DNA from: Candidatus Pristimantibacillus lignocellulolyticus
GTDB taxonomy: Bacteria > Bacillota > Bacilli > Paenibacillales > Paenibacillaceae
Length of the DNA stretch: 64,000 nucleotides
Reading direction: 5' to 3'
NCBI GenBank assembly: GCA_023639215.1
Contig: CP097899.1
Span: forward strand, 5,142,001 to 5,206,000
In this document: in pieces, positions 1 through 6,524 of the stretch
Layout: every line of letters starts with the position of its first letter
Numbering within the stretch: position 1 is the stretch's first letter
Notes under the pieces: generated by a model
What the model saw: only the letters and a program-made list of their open reading frames with translations
Databases searched by the model: none
What the model was told of the DNA's origin: nothing
Position numbers and translations under genes: made by a program

Positions 1-295
1 TAATTTTAACATCTAAAACTGAGAGTCTTGTAAGATTACGATAATACAGTCTATATAACGTACTGTATTTTAAGAGAGAATCAAAAGCGATTGATGCAGT
101 TAATATAGCAGAAGCCACTAACGCAATTCCACTCAAACCAAATCCAGCGAAGATTGTAACAAGCGAAGAAAGCACAATCGTAGATCCTCTTAAAAAAAAA
201 CCTCTTTTCTTAAAGTAATCCATTTTTTTCTTATTCATCTCTAAGCTTGCACCAACTATAGTTCTCAAAACTTCCATTTGATTCACTAAATCCAT
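1..295 (-). CDS. SLATT-like two-TM membrane protein (3' end beyond window)
   Basis: The open frame starts at ATG 295-293 behind a good Shine-Dalgarno (AAAGGGG) and runs off the left edge, so only about 98 N-terminal residues are visible. It begins MDLVNQMEVLRTIVGASLEM, followed by a Lys/Arg-rich stretch (KKKMDYFKKR). Two hydrophobic segments come next, separated by a short Gly/Ser turn (about residues 35-50 and 53-68), and then a basic, tyrosine-rich tail. A coiled amphipathic N-terminus followed by a hairpin of two TM helices is the layout of SLATT/DUF4231 proteins, which are predicted pore-forming effectors in nucleotide-signalling defence systems. The family call is inferred from layout only; no diagnostic residue is known to me. 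The gene has its own promoter and a palindromic operator-like site, and follows the tRNA-like RNA on the same strand. It could instead be an unrelated small membrane protein. Confidence 0.55.
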   Translation of the reverse strand, partial: MDLVNQMEVLRTIVGASLEMNKKKMDYFKKRGFFLRGSTIVLSSLVTIFAGFGLSGIALVASAILTASIAFDSLLKYSTLYRLYYRNLTRLSVLDVKI

Positions 296-313
296 ATCCT
301 TATCCCCTTTCGT

Positions 314-328
314 TGATTAAGTTAATCA
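314..328. promoter_or_regulatory. 15-bp palindrome over the start site, possible repressor operator
   Basis: TGATTAAGTTAATCA is a perfect palindrome around a central base. It overlaps the -10 box and the predicted transcription start of the SLATT-like gene, the usual place for a repressor site. No regulator gene lies next to it inside the window. Confidence 0.4.
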
Positions 329-353
329 TATCAAAAAAGGAAAGTTTGTCCAA
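325..353 (-). promoter_or_regulatory. SigA-type promoter of the SLATT-like gene
   Basis: On the minus strand TTGGAC (353-348) and TATGAT (330-325) are separated by exactly 17 bases. The predicted start is near 318, about 23 bases before the ATG at 295. The -35 box begins three bases after the 3' end of the tRNA-like RNA, so the gene can be transcribed separately from that RNA. Confidence 0.6.
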
Positions 354-355
354 TT

Positions 356-541
356 GCGTGGGCAAGGAATCGAACCTTACATGATATAGGGTAGGCGTGG
401 ACTGGACGCCTCGTTTTACTGCTATGGGTAGATGTACCGCCATGCGGCTGCTTTCCATCTCTATTCGACCTACGCATACTACTTACCAAGCCCCGAATAG
501 TTCCCCTATATCTGATTACCGATCACCTTTCGGCTCCACGC
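356..541 (-). ncRNA. Structured RNA with tRNA-like acceptor, D and T arms (family not identified)
   Basis: Read on the minus strand, the ends pair as an acceptor stem: GCGTGG (541-536) with CCACGC (361-356). The 3' strand of seven bases directly abuts a T arm: stem TAAGG (379-375), loop TTCGATT (374-368), stem CCTTG (367-363). On the 5' side a D-like arm has stem GCCGA/TCGGT (534-530/522-518) and loop AAGGTGA, including the GG pair that docks with the T loop in tRNA. Where a tRNA has its anticodon arm there is a perfect 9-bp helix, GATATAGGG (512-504) with CCCTATATC (391-383). It encloses four hairpins: 461-467/494-500, 430-434/456-460, 437-440/444-447 and 394-398/406-410. No CCA is encoded. 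This resembles the tRNA-like domain of tmRNA, but the RNA is only 186 nt and shows no tag frame. The raiA-motif RNA is another family worth testing. Hairpins continue upstream to about 700, so the transcript may be longer. Confidence 0.6.
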
Positions 542-711
542 ACATTATAAATTAAACCGCTACTTTTCTTGGGTAGTAGCTAACCCCTACGATCTGCACC
601 TTTACGATGCGGTCAACATCGCCTAACATGTGCCAGTAGTCAGCACACGACATCTAGCTCACACTAAATGCGGAGGATAGCACTTGTTCCCACAAGCAGG
701 AGCAGAGTAAC
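542..711 (-). other. Gene-free stretch rich in minus-strand hairpins, possible 5' part of the tRNA-like RNA
   Basis: No convincing protein frame is present. Short perfect stems include 559-564/575-580 (GCTACT/AGTAGC), 605-609/617-621 (CGATG/CATCG), 629-633/643-647 (TGTGC/GCACA) and 683-687/692-696 (CTTGT/ACAAG). A TATAAT lies at 549-544 but has no matching -35 box and is too close to the acceptor strand to set the RNA's 5' end. I therefore cannot tell whether this is a 5' extension of the tRNA-like RNA or a separate element. Confidence 0.35.
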
Positions 712-735
712 AAAAAAGGACCTCATAAGAGATCC
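712..735 (-). terminator. Intrinsic terminator of the upstream structured RNA
   Basis: On the minus strand GGATCTC-TTAT-GAGGTCC (735-718, one G-U pair) is followed directly by six T residues (717-712). It closes the transcript from the 1042-1070 promoter. Confidence 0.75.
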
Positions 736-1035
736 TCGGATAAGCAATATGTGTCTCGTAGTTGTGTTAACAGTGAAGTGATGCCCTCACCTCGCTTATG
801 TTGTTCGTGATGCTACGAGACATAGAGAAAAGGCGCTAGACTTGTCTGCTATTATTCAATGGACATTTACCTCGTCCCAATCAGACCTCAAGCCTAACAC
901 CTTATGCAAAACGGTTCCTTTCACTAGTTATTATCGACTATATCTAGCTCCTAACCGTTTATCTCTATGTTATAACTATAACCTATGAAAGACCTAATGG
1001 TTTATAGGTTTATCGAAAGATTAGCAAAACATTTT
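712..1035 (-). ncRNA. Independent structured RNA with own promoter and terminator (unknown class)
   Basis: A strong promoter at 1042-1070 and an intrinsic terminator at 712-735 bound a minus-strand unit of about 320 nt with no protein gene. Perfect or near-perfect helices fill it: 962-969/821-828 (CATAGAGA/TCTCTATG), 953-960/909-916 (8 bp), 898-903/830-835, 882-886/844-848, 874-877/861-864, and a 10-bp stem 813-822/752-761 that closes the 3' domain. The first two pairs place a small hairpin inside a larger multi-branched loop, as in stable non-coding RNAs. The 3' end lies just upstream of the hairpin-rich stretch and the tRNA-like RNA. I recognise no family: it lacks the T-box consensus, and the starts of 6S, RNase P or SRP RNA that I know do not fit. 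It could also be a leader whose terminator controls read-through into the downstream elements. Confidence 0.55.
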
Positions 1036-1041
1036 CGAATA

Positions 1042-1070
1042 ATATTAGAGAAATTCGATGTGTGTTTCAA
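1042..1070 (-). promoter_or_regulatory. SigA-type promoter for the structured RNA
   Basis: TTGAAA (1070-1065) and TAATAT (1047-1042) are 17 bases apart on the minus strand. The promoter lies inside the last codons and just past the stop of the truncated gerE frame. It therefore begins almost exactly where gerE similarity ends (about 1076), which suggests it arrived with the RNA segment. Confidence 0.65.
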
Positions 1071-1227
1071 AACGCATAACATTGGAGATGTGGTTCCTCA
1101 CGGTTTTCTCACTGATGAAAAGTTGCTGAGCGATGTCTCTTGTTGTTTTGTCCTGAACCAGTAATTCAAATACTTCTCGCTCGCGATTCGTTAGTAAAAA
1201 TTTGCTCTTGTGGTCGTTTCCCTTCAA
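1045..1227 (-). pseudogene. gerE: gerE-like spore regulator lacking its last helix
   Basis: GerE is a LuxR-type helix-turn-helix protein of about 74 residues that acts with sigma-K on late coat genes. Here residues 1-51 follow GerE closely (LTNREREVFELLVQDKTT, then SEKTVRNHISNVM), covering helices 1-3 with the recognition helix. The protein then switches to an unrelated nine-residue tail (RFETHIEFL) and stops at 60 residues. The usual continuation (QKL.VKGRSQAVVELL.., the dimerisation helix) is not found in any frame downstream, so this is replacement of the 3' end rather than a simple frameshift. The start is TTG at 1227 with a strong AAGGAGGGG ribosome site. It probably cannot dimerise; a functional paralogue may exist elsewhere. 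Confidence 0.7.
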
Positions 1228-1289
1228 TGTGTTTCACCCCTCCTTGCCAGGGTTTTGTGTAATACCAAGGTCAAGGGATACAGTCAACA

Positions 1290-1317
1290 TATCATATGTT
1301 ATTACCTAGGGGTTGGT
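1290..1317 (-). promoter_or_regulatory. Candidate sigma-K promoter of the gerE-like gene
   Basis: The minus strand carries CATATGATA (1298-1290), matching the sigma-K -10 pattern CATANNNTA. An AC element (1317-1316) lies 17 bases upstream. B. subtilis gerE is transcribed by sigma-K, which fits, but the -35 element is short and weakly informative. Confidence 0.4.
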
Positions 1318-1372
1318 GACCTAAGTTTTAAAAATAGGCGTCATAATTATTCTGAATTTCAATGTCACATTA

Positions 1373-1831
1373 TTATTGCTTGAATACCCACTTCTTACTA
1401 CCGAGAAACTGGATAACAAGGATAACTACTGTAACGACTAATTTACTAATTAAAGCGTGCCAATGCATGTACTCGACGACAGCGTAGATTAGCGCACTTG
1501 ATAATAGCAACATCAAACCATTCCATACTATAAACCTTGTTATACGTTTTATTGCAATATTTTGATCATTTCCTCTTTTATCTTTAAAAGTAATCGAATT
1601 ATTCCAAAGGTAACTATTCAACATCCCTACAGCATAAGCCACTATATTTGCAATAACATAATGTAGTGACGTCTGAATAAGTAGCCAAAACATAATAAAG
1701 TCTACTGCCGTATTACTAATGCCAATTATCCCGAATATAACAAACTGCTTCATAGACTTTTTACTAATTAGCTCAGAATCCTTATTCGACTCCTGAATTG
1801 CAGCTTGTTCTTTATCATTCATCTTGCTCAC
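1373..1831 (-). CDS. GtrA-family membrane protein (lipid-linked sugar flippase type)
   Basis: This 152-residue protein has a polar N-terminus of about 27 residues followed by four TM helices, the size and layout of GtrA/DPMS-type proteins that move or hold polyprenyl-phosphate-linked sugars. The family signature FGIIGISNTAVDF lies in the first helix, NSYLWNNSITFK follows helix 2, and the last helix ends in KKWVF. The start is a GTG at 1831 inside the preceding glycosyltransferase gene; the two frames overlap by 17 bases, so they are translationally coupled. With the GT2 enzyme and the PMT-like protein it forms a three-gene unit. The GT2 would make the polyprenyl-phosphate sugar, GtrA would flip it, and the PMT would use it outside the membrane. 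The sugar is unknown. Confidence 0.85.
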   Translation of the reverse strand: MSKMNDKEQAAIQESNKDSELISKKSMKQFVIFGIIGISNTAVDFIMFWLLIQTSLHYVIANIVAYAVGMLNSYLWNNSITFKDKRGNDQNIAIKRITRFIVWNGLMLLLSSALIYAVVEYMHWHALISKLVVTVVILVIQFLGSKKWVFKQ

Positions 1832-2810
1832 GTTTCTCCATTATTCGATTCCCAGTTGACTCTGCTACATTCTCTTGTGATACGACTTCTCGAACGATAT
1901 ATAATGGTCGATTTTTGGATTCATCGTAAATTCGCCCGATATATTCTCCGATAACCCCTAGCAAGATTAAAATGATCCCGTTAAATAATAAATTAAGCGC
2001 GATAATACTTGCCCATCCTGCTTCTGTTGATTCCGTGAAGATACGTTGATATAGAACTACAAGCAAATAAACAAAACTAAATAGAGAGATTAAGAAGCCC
2101 ACATAAGTAGCAATTCGCAAAGGCTTGTACGAGAATGAAGTGATCGCATCTAACGCAAAGCTGATCATACGTTTCAATGGGTATTTCGTAACTCCAGCGA
2201 AACGCTCTTCTCTAACGAATTCTACACTAGTCTGCTTGAAGCCAACCCAGCTAATCAATCCACGAACAAATCGATTTTTTTCCTTCAAACTTTTTAGAAC
2301 ATCACACACTTTTCGATCTATTAAGCGGAAATCTCCGGTATCGGTTGGAACTTCTACATTCGTCATCATTCTTAATATACGATAAAACATCTTAGCTGTA
2401 GTCTTCTTAAACCAAGTTTCACCTTTACGTTTAATGCGTTTGCCGTAGACTACTTCATATCCTTGCTTCCACTTTTCAATCATCCTTAACATCACTTCAG
2501 GAGGATCTTGAAGGTCAGCGTCGATAATAATAATCGCCTGACCATTCGCATAATCCATCCCAGCAGTAATAGCAATCTGATGACCAAAATTCCGAGAAAA
2601 ATCAATCAATACAACTTCATCATGTATATTAGCTAGTTCAGATATGATCGCTGCAGAAGCATCTTTACTCCCGTCATTGACGAAGATTAATTCGTAACTT
2701 TCATTCGTTTGTTTCATTACTTCCGTAAGTCGTTCAAATGTTGTCGTTATTACTTCTTCTTCGTTGTACATAGGCACAATAATACTGTACATAACTGATC
2801 GAGTAGACAT
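1815..2810 (-). CDS. Family 2 polyprenyl-phosphate glycosyltransferase (DPM1/GtrB/CsbB-like)
   Basis: The 331-residue protein begins with a GT-A domain: YSIIVPMYNEEEVI, then FVNDGSKD and IDADLQDPPE, the nucleotide-sugar and metal motifs of dolichol-phosphate-mannose-synthase-like enzymes. Two C-terminal TM helices (about 230-255 and 265-290) are followed by EYIGRIYDESKNRPLYIV, typical of bacterial GtrB/YkcC proteins. It should transfer a sugar from UDP- or GDP-sugar to undecaprenyl phosphate on the cytoplasmic face. The ATG at 2810 has GGAG eight bases upstream. It lies 33 bases after the PMT-like gene and overlaps the gtrA-like gene. Confidence 0.9.
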   Translation of the reverse strand: MSTRSVMYSIIVPMYNEEEVITTTFERLTEVMKQTNESYELIFVNDGSKDASAAIISELANIHDEVVLIDFSRNFGHQIAITAGMDYANGQAIIIIDADLQDPPEVMLRMIEKWKQGYEVVYGKRIKRKGETWFKKTTAKMFYRILRMMTNVEVPTDTGDFRLIDRKVCDVLKSLKEKNRFVRGLISWVGFKQTSVEFVREERFAGVTKYPLKRMISFALDAITSFSYKPLRIATYVGFLISLFSFVYLLVVLYQRIFTESTEAGWASIIALNLLFNGIILILLGVIGEYIGRIYDESKNRPLYIVREVVSQENVAESTGNRIMEKREQDE

Positions 2811-2843
2811 GCTATATCTCCAATCTATATCGTAACTTAATAA

Positions 2844-5800
2844 CTAAAATAACCAAGAAGGGAACCATCTCAAATAATCATTAACAAACTGCTCTGAAAC
2901 AACCGCACCTGATAATGCGGGATAGAACAATATGAATAGGAAGATCGCAATAGCTATAATGACATTTCTGCCGATCTTACGCATTCTATTCTTCTCTTCA
3001 ATATATTTAGCAATATACATAATACTTAAAACGATGAATGGCACCATCGCAAAATAATGATAAAGGAATGTTTCCCGCGGCACTAACATCCAAGGAATGT
3101 ATTGCGAACCATATGCAATAAATAACATCATCGCCATATACTCTTTTTTGCGGATGCTAATAAAGATTGTAGCGATCATTGCAAATATGCCGCTCCACCA
3201 AATAATTGGGTTTCCTAAAGCTACAATGGTAGAACGTAATCCTGTCGCTATTTCACTGTCTACATAATACCATACAGGTCGCTTCATAAATGGCCACTCC
3301 CACCAAGTTGAGGAGAATGGATGAGAAGAAACAAGATTGCTATGGTAATTGTACATATTGACTTGATAATCTACTAATGCTTGCCATGTATATCCCGAAG
3401 GCAATGCTGTCAGTACTGGAATGTTCGACAACGCATAAATTAGCGCCGGCACTCCAATATAGAATAAGATACAAATCAATAGTGTATACACCGTGTAAGG
3501 AACAAACTTCTGCTTCATCGTTGTTAGTTGTGCGATATATTCAACTTTCAGATTTTTACCTTCTTCGAGTAGTAACTTTGCAGCACGATATTGTTGGTAT
3601 CTACGCCATAATACGATGGCTAGCATTATTGCTAGTCCTGCCCCACCATATAATACAATCCATTTCGATGCCACTCCGAGTCCAAAGCATAATCCGGCTA
3701 AACCTAATGGTATCCAAGTAGATCGGAGCCGTTCTCGATAGAAATTAAGTGTTGCATACTGATTCATAAAGAAGAACATCAACATAATAAAGAATACGGC
3801 ATAAACATCAATGGTTGCTATTCTTGTCTGCGTAAAGTGCATAAAGTCTACGGCTAGTAATATGATCGCCCCTGCTGCATATACGGTTTTCCTTAAAATA
3901 GCTTTCGCCATGAAGTATATGACCGGAAGCATCAGCACGCCAAACAATGTCCCCATAAATCTCCAACCGAAAGGACCAAAGCCAAATAGCTGAATGCCTA
4001 GAGCGATAAGTATTTTCCCTAAAGGAGGATGTGTACTTTCATAGGCTTGAATTCCTTCGATATTCTCATACGCAGTACGAGCATGGTATACTTCATCAAA
4101 GTAGCTACCGTGCTTATACGTATGATGATATTGTGATAGCTGTTGCTCATCAATTAAGTGAGATGCCTTCGAATCACTATTCGTATTTTCGATTATAGTC
4201 ATTGGAGCTGGCTCTTGAGAACCTTGAACATATACGCCTAACTCATGTAAACGGAATCCTAGTTTCGTAGCTGTAAGTTTTACATAAGTTACATCTTGCA
4301 TAATATTTTCTTCATGCCAAGCAAAAACCGCCACGTGATCGTGGGTGACAACAACTTCATTGGACCATTGACCTAACTCATTAGCAAATGAATAACTATA
4401 TTCACCGCTACCTACTCCACCAAAGCTTGTAATTCGTTCAATCGGCTGAGAAGTCCCTAGATCAAATATAACGGACTCACCTACGACAGTCGGTTCCCAC
4501 ACTGTTTTAGGAGACTTCATATCCCCAAGATTAATAAAAGCAATAATCCCATAGATTAATGTTACTATTGCAACAATAATCCAGTCTTTCCGCTTCATAC
4601 CGATATCGTACCAGCGACGCGGTGGCTGTATTTCATCCGTATCCAGCACATCTGAAGTTACGATTTCAGCAGCATGTTGTAATTTTAATTGTGCATCACG
4701 TGCATCAACATTCAATGTTCGCTTCTTGATAAATAGATCAACTCCAATATATAGCATATAAATAAGTAATATGACATTACCTGCTGCACTAAGAATAGCT
4801 ACCCCATCATTAGGAACAAACGTAGTCATTGGACTAAATGCCAATGCATCATATAAATTCAATGTATTTGTAATGGTGAAGCCATAGACCAGATGCAACA
4901 GTCTCCGATCCTGATGCTGAACGAATGCCATAATTAGTAAAACAATAATGACAAACATATATCGTTCATGCATTTTAGTGACAAGAATAAATACAATTCC
5001 AATTAACGAAGCTGCGATGAAATATAGCTGTTCGAGTTTCACTTTACTTCGCAGTCCGAGCCAGCCAGCATAAAACACTGCTAACGCTATTCCGACATAT
5101 CCCCAGATTTCCAATGTAATACCTAACATTTTCTCATCTAGTTCAATCCAATTATAACCAAACAATGAGTAAAGATTAAAGGCATTTAAGCTACCATAAG
5201 CATACGAGGATAGAGTTCCCTTATAAAGATCTATTAACTGATTTAACCCGTCTCCCTTTAAAAATAGCGGAAGAGCTAACAATAAAAATGTTCCAAAACC
5301 ATAGGCAGCACTAATCATTACATTTTTCCAACTGCGTCCATACCATAGTGCTAATAGAACAATTGGCATAAAGATAAACGCTTGTGGTTTAATAAGCGCC
5401 GCAATGGCAAAAGTTACAGAAGCAGCAGCAATTCTTTTATCCATAAAGAACGCAATACTTATGACTAGTACTAATGCAAAGATAGAATCTACTTGTCCCC
5501 ATACTGCACCGTCTATCAGTACAACAGGATTAAACCAATATATAAGCATAAGCCCCAGGGATATCGGCATCGACAGCTTTTTATTTGCTAATTTGAAAAT
5601 TAATAAGGAAGCTATAACATCTGCAATAATAGCAGGCAACTTATAAAGAATGAGGAATCCCATACTTCCGTAGTCGATATTTAATAAATCACCTAACCAT
5701 GCGACAATGTAAAGTACATAGATATAGCCAGGAGGGTAATCAACAAAGAAATCTCCATGATAGAACTCAAGCATACCAGCTGAGTATGCGTAATTTCCCC

Positions 5801-6149
5801 AATAGTGAAATAATGCGAGGTCATTAACATAACCGCTATTCGTAGCTGCAAGCCACAATCGAATGGCTAGCCCTATTAGAATGCTAGTCCAAATTAGCGG
5901 CGTCTTTTTCAATATAAACTTTTTCTCTAATAACTTATGATCACGAAACCATATTTGATGAACTACTGCACTCATAATACAAAATAGACCAATAGCTATC
6001 AATGGTTTCAATATGGATATTTTAGGATCTGCTTCTGCTTCCGCTGCAAAGACAGGCGTAGCAACAAACAAACCGAAACCGATTAAAGAAATTAACAATA
6101 ACAATCGAACCCATGAATGGTTAGTGAAATTCATTCGCAAATCAGACAT
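2844..6149 (-). CDS. Two-domain GT-C protein: mannosyltransferase-like half fused to PMT-like protein O-glycosyltransferase
   Basis: This 1,101-residue protein holds two polytopic glycosyltransferase units. The N-terminal half (about 1-480) has a signal-like first helix, an early acidic motif (YVNDLALFHYWG), YPPGYIYVLY, GQVDS and a late MHERYMFV, as in GT-C enzymes of the DUF2029/GT87 kind. The second half begins with a TM helix near 525. An extracytoplasmic domain follows (about 550-665) that looks discoidin-like (VIFDLGTSQPIERI ... FRLHELGVYV). Next come the PMT signatures YFDEVYHARTAYE and THPPLGK and the following TM set to the C-terminus (PMT/GT39, with a 4-TM C-terminal part). PMTs move mannose from a lipid phosphate to Ser/Thr of exported proteins. 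Bacterial PMTs are usually 450-700 residues, so the length is due to the fusion. It is the first gene of the operon with GT2 and gtrA. Confidence 0.85.
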   Translation of the reverse strand: MSDLRMNFTNHSWVRLLLLISLIGFGLFVATPVFAAEAEADPKISILKPLIAIGLFCIMSAVVHQIWFRDHKLLEKKFILKKTPLIWTSILIGLAIRLWLAATNSGYVNDLALFHYWGNYAYSAGMLEFYHGDFFVDYPPGYIYVLYIVAWLGDLLNIDYGSMGFLILYKLPAIIADVIASLLIFKLANKKLSMPISLGLMLIYWFNPVVLIDGAVWGQVDSIFALVLVISIAFFMDKRIAAASVTFAIAALIKPQAFIFMPIVLLALWYGRSWKNVMISAAYGFGTFLLLALPLFLKGDGLNQLIDLYKGTLSSYAYGSLNAFNLYSLFGYNWIELDEKMLGITLEIWGYVGIALAVFYAGWLGLRSKVKLEQLYFIAASLIGIVFILVTKMHERYMFVIIVLLIMAFVQHQDRRLLHLVYGFTITNTLNLYDALAFSPMTTFVPNDGVAILSAAGNVILLIYMLYIGVDLFIKKRTLNVDARDAQLKLQHAAEIVTSDVLDTDEIQPPRRWYDIGMKRKDWIIVAIVTLIYGIIAFINLGDMKSPKTVWEPTVVGESVIFDLGTSQPIERITSFGGVGSGEYSYSFANELGQWSNEVVVTHDHVAVFAWHEENIMQDVTYVKLTATKLGFRLHELGVYVQGSQEPAPMTIIENTNSDSKASHLIDEQQLSQYHHTYKHGSYFDEVYHARTAYENIEGIQAYESTHPPLGKILIALGIQLFGFGPFGWRFMGTLFGVLMLPVIYFMAKAILRKTVYAAGAIILLAVDFMHFTQTRIATIDVYAVFFIMLMFFFMNQYATLNFYRERLRSTWIPLGLAGLCFGLGVASKWIVLYGGAGLAIMLAIVLWRRYQQYRAAKLLLEEGKNLKVEYIAQLTTMKQKFVPYTVYTLLICILFYIGVPALIYALSNIPVLTALPSGYTWQALVDYQVNMYNYHSNLVSSHPFSSTWWEWPFMKRPVWYYVDSEIATGLRSTIVALGNPIIWWSGIFAMIATIFISIRKKEYMAMMLFIAYGSQYIPWMLVPRETFLYHYFAMVPFIVLSIMYIAKYIEEKNRMRKIGRNVIIAIAIFLFILFYPALSGAVVSEQFVNDYLRWFPSWLF

Positions 6150-6210
6150 CTGAATTACTCCTTTTCATCTCATTTTGCTACATACACTATACCATGTTTT
6201 GTCATCTGAT

Positions 6211-6260
6211 AAAAACAATAGGCGTAGGGATATACTTTTTCAAAAGCATTCCTACGCCTA
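6211..6260 (-). terminator. Intrinsic terminator downstream of ytvI
   Basis: A perfect 10-bp stem, 6251-6260 with 6219-6228 (TAGGCGTAGG), is followed on the minus strand by TTGTTTTT. It would end the yfkAB/ytvI transcript before the PMT operon. The long loop (22 bases) and interrupted T-run make it a moderate terminator. Confidence 0.5.
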
Positions 6261-6270
6261 CCCTATAGAT

Positions 6271-6444
6271 GTTGTTCAAAAAACAGACTTTGATAACGAT
6301 GTTTAGCTTCGTTAGGTTATTCGGCTTCAAATATGAAGCGAACTTGGGAAGTCCGGTACGCGTGTACCAAACATGTACACTTGCGTTTCCTCCTTCCTCA
6401 AGTAGCACTCCATCTTCTCGGTTCTGAAAGCCTGCTTTTTGAAC
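6271..6444 (+). repeat. Interspersed repeat, long copy with inverted ends
   Basis: The element begins GTTGTTCAAAAAACAGACTT and ends with an inverted, imperfect copy of that end (6425-6444, about five mismatches in 24). Its body of some 130 bases contains small palindromes such as GGTACGCGTGTACC. The first 32 bases are identical to 6458-6489. Related copies lie at 12711, 29023 and 39291. It has no coding capacity: the short frame across it is built from the repeat. It behaves like a MITE or REP-type element of the host genome. Confidence 0.6.
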
Positions 6445-6457
6445 CTTTATTGAAAGA

Positions 6458-6520
6458 GTTGTTCAAAAAACAGACTTTGATAACGATGTAACGCGCTGTA
6501 GCTTATTCGACATCGAATAT
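6458..6520 (+). repeat. Interspersed repeat, short copy next to the long one
   Basis: The first 32 bases (6458-6489) are identical to 6271-6302. The remainder (ACGCGCTGTAGCTTATTCG, then a TCGAATATG end) matches the copy at 29023-29088 read on the minus strand. It lies between the ytvI stop codon and the long copy. Confidence 0.6.
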
Positions 6521-6524
6521 GTAA

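Noticed and set aside
356..541. Ordinary tRNA, or tmRNA, at the T-arm match
   Set aside because: The spacing between the D-like and T arms is over 100 bases with extra hairpins, so it is not a normal tRNA. A tmRNA would need about 360 nt and a tag frame ending in Ala codons, which I could not find. Kept as an unassigned tRNA-like RNA.
544..572. Promoter (TATAAT) for the tRNA-like RNA
   Set aside because: The -10 match is perfect but has no -35 element at 16-18 bases, and it is only three bases from the acceptor strand, too near to set the RNA's 5' end.
6202..6408. 68-codon frame on the minus strand
   Set aside because: It lies across the terminator and the long interspersed repeat, has no similarity I recognise and is explained by the repeat sequence.
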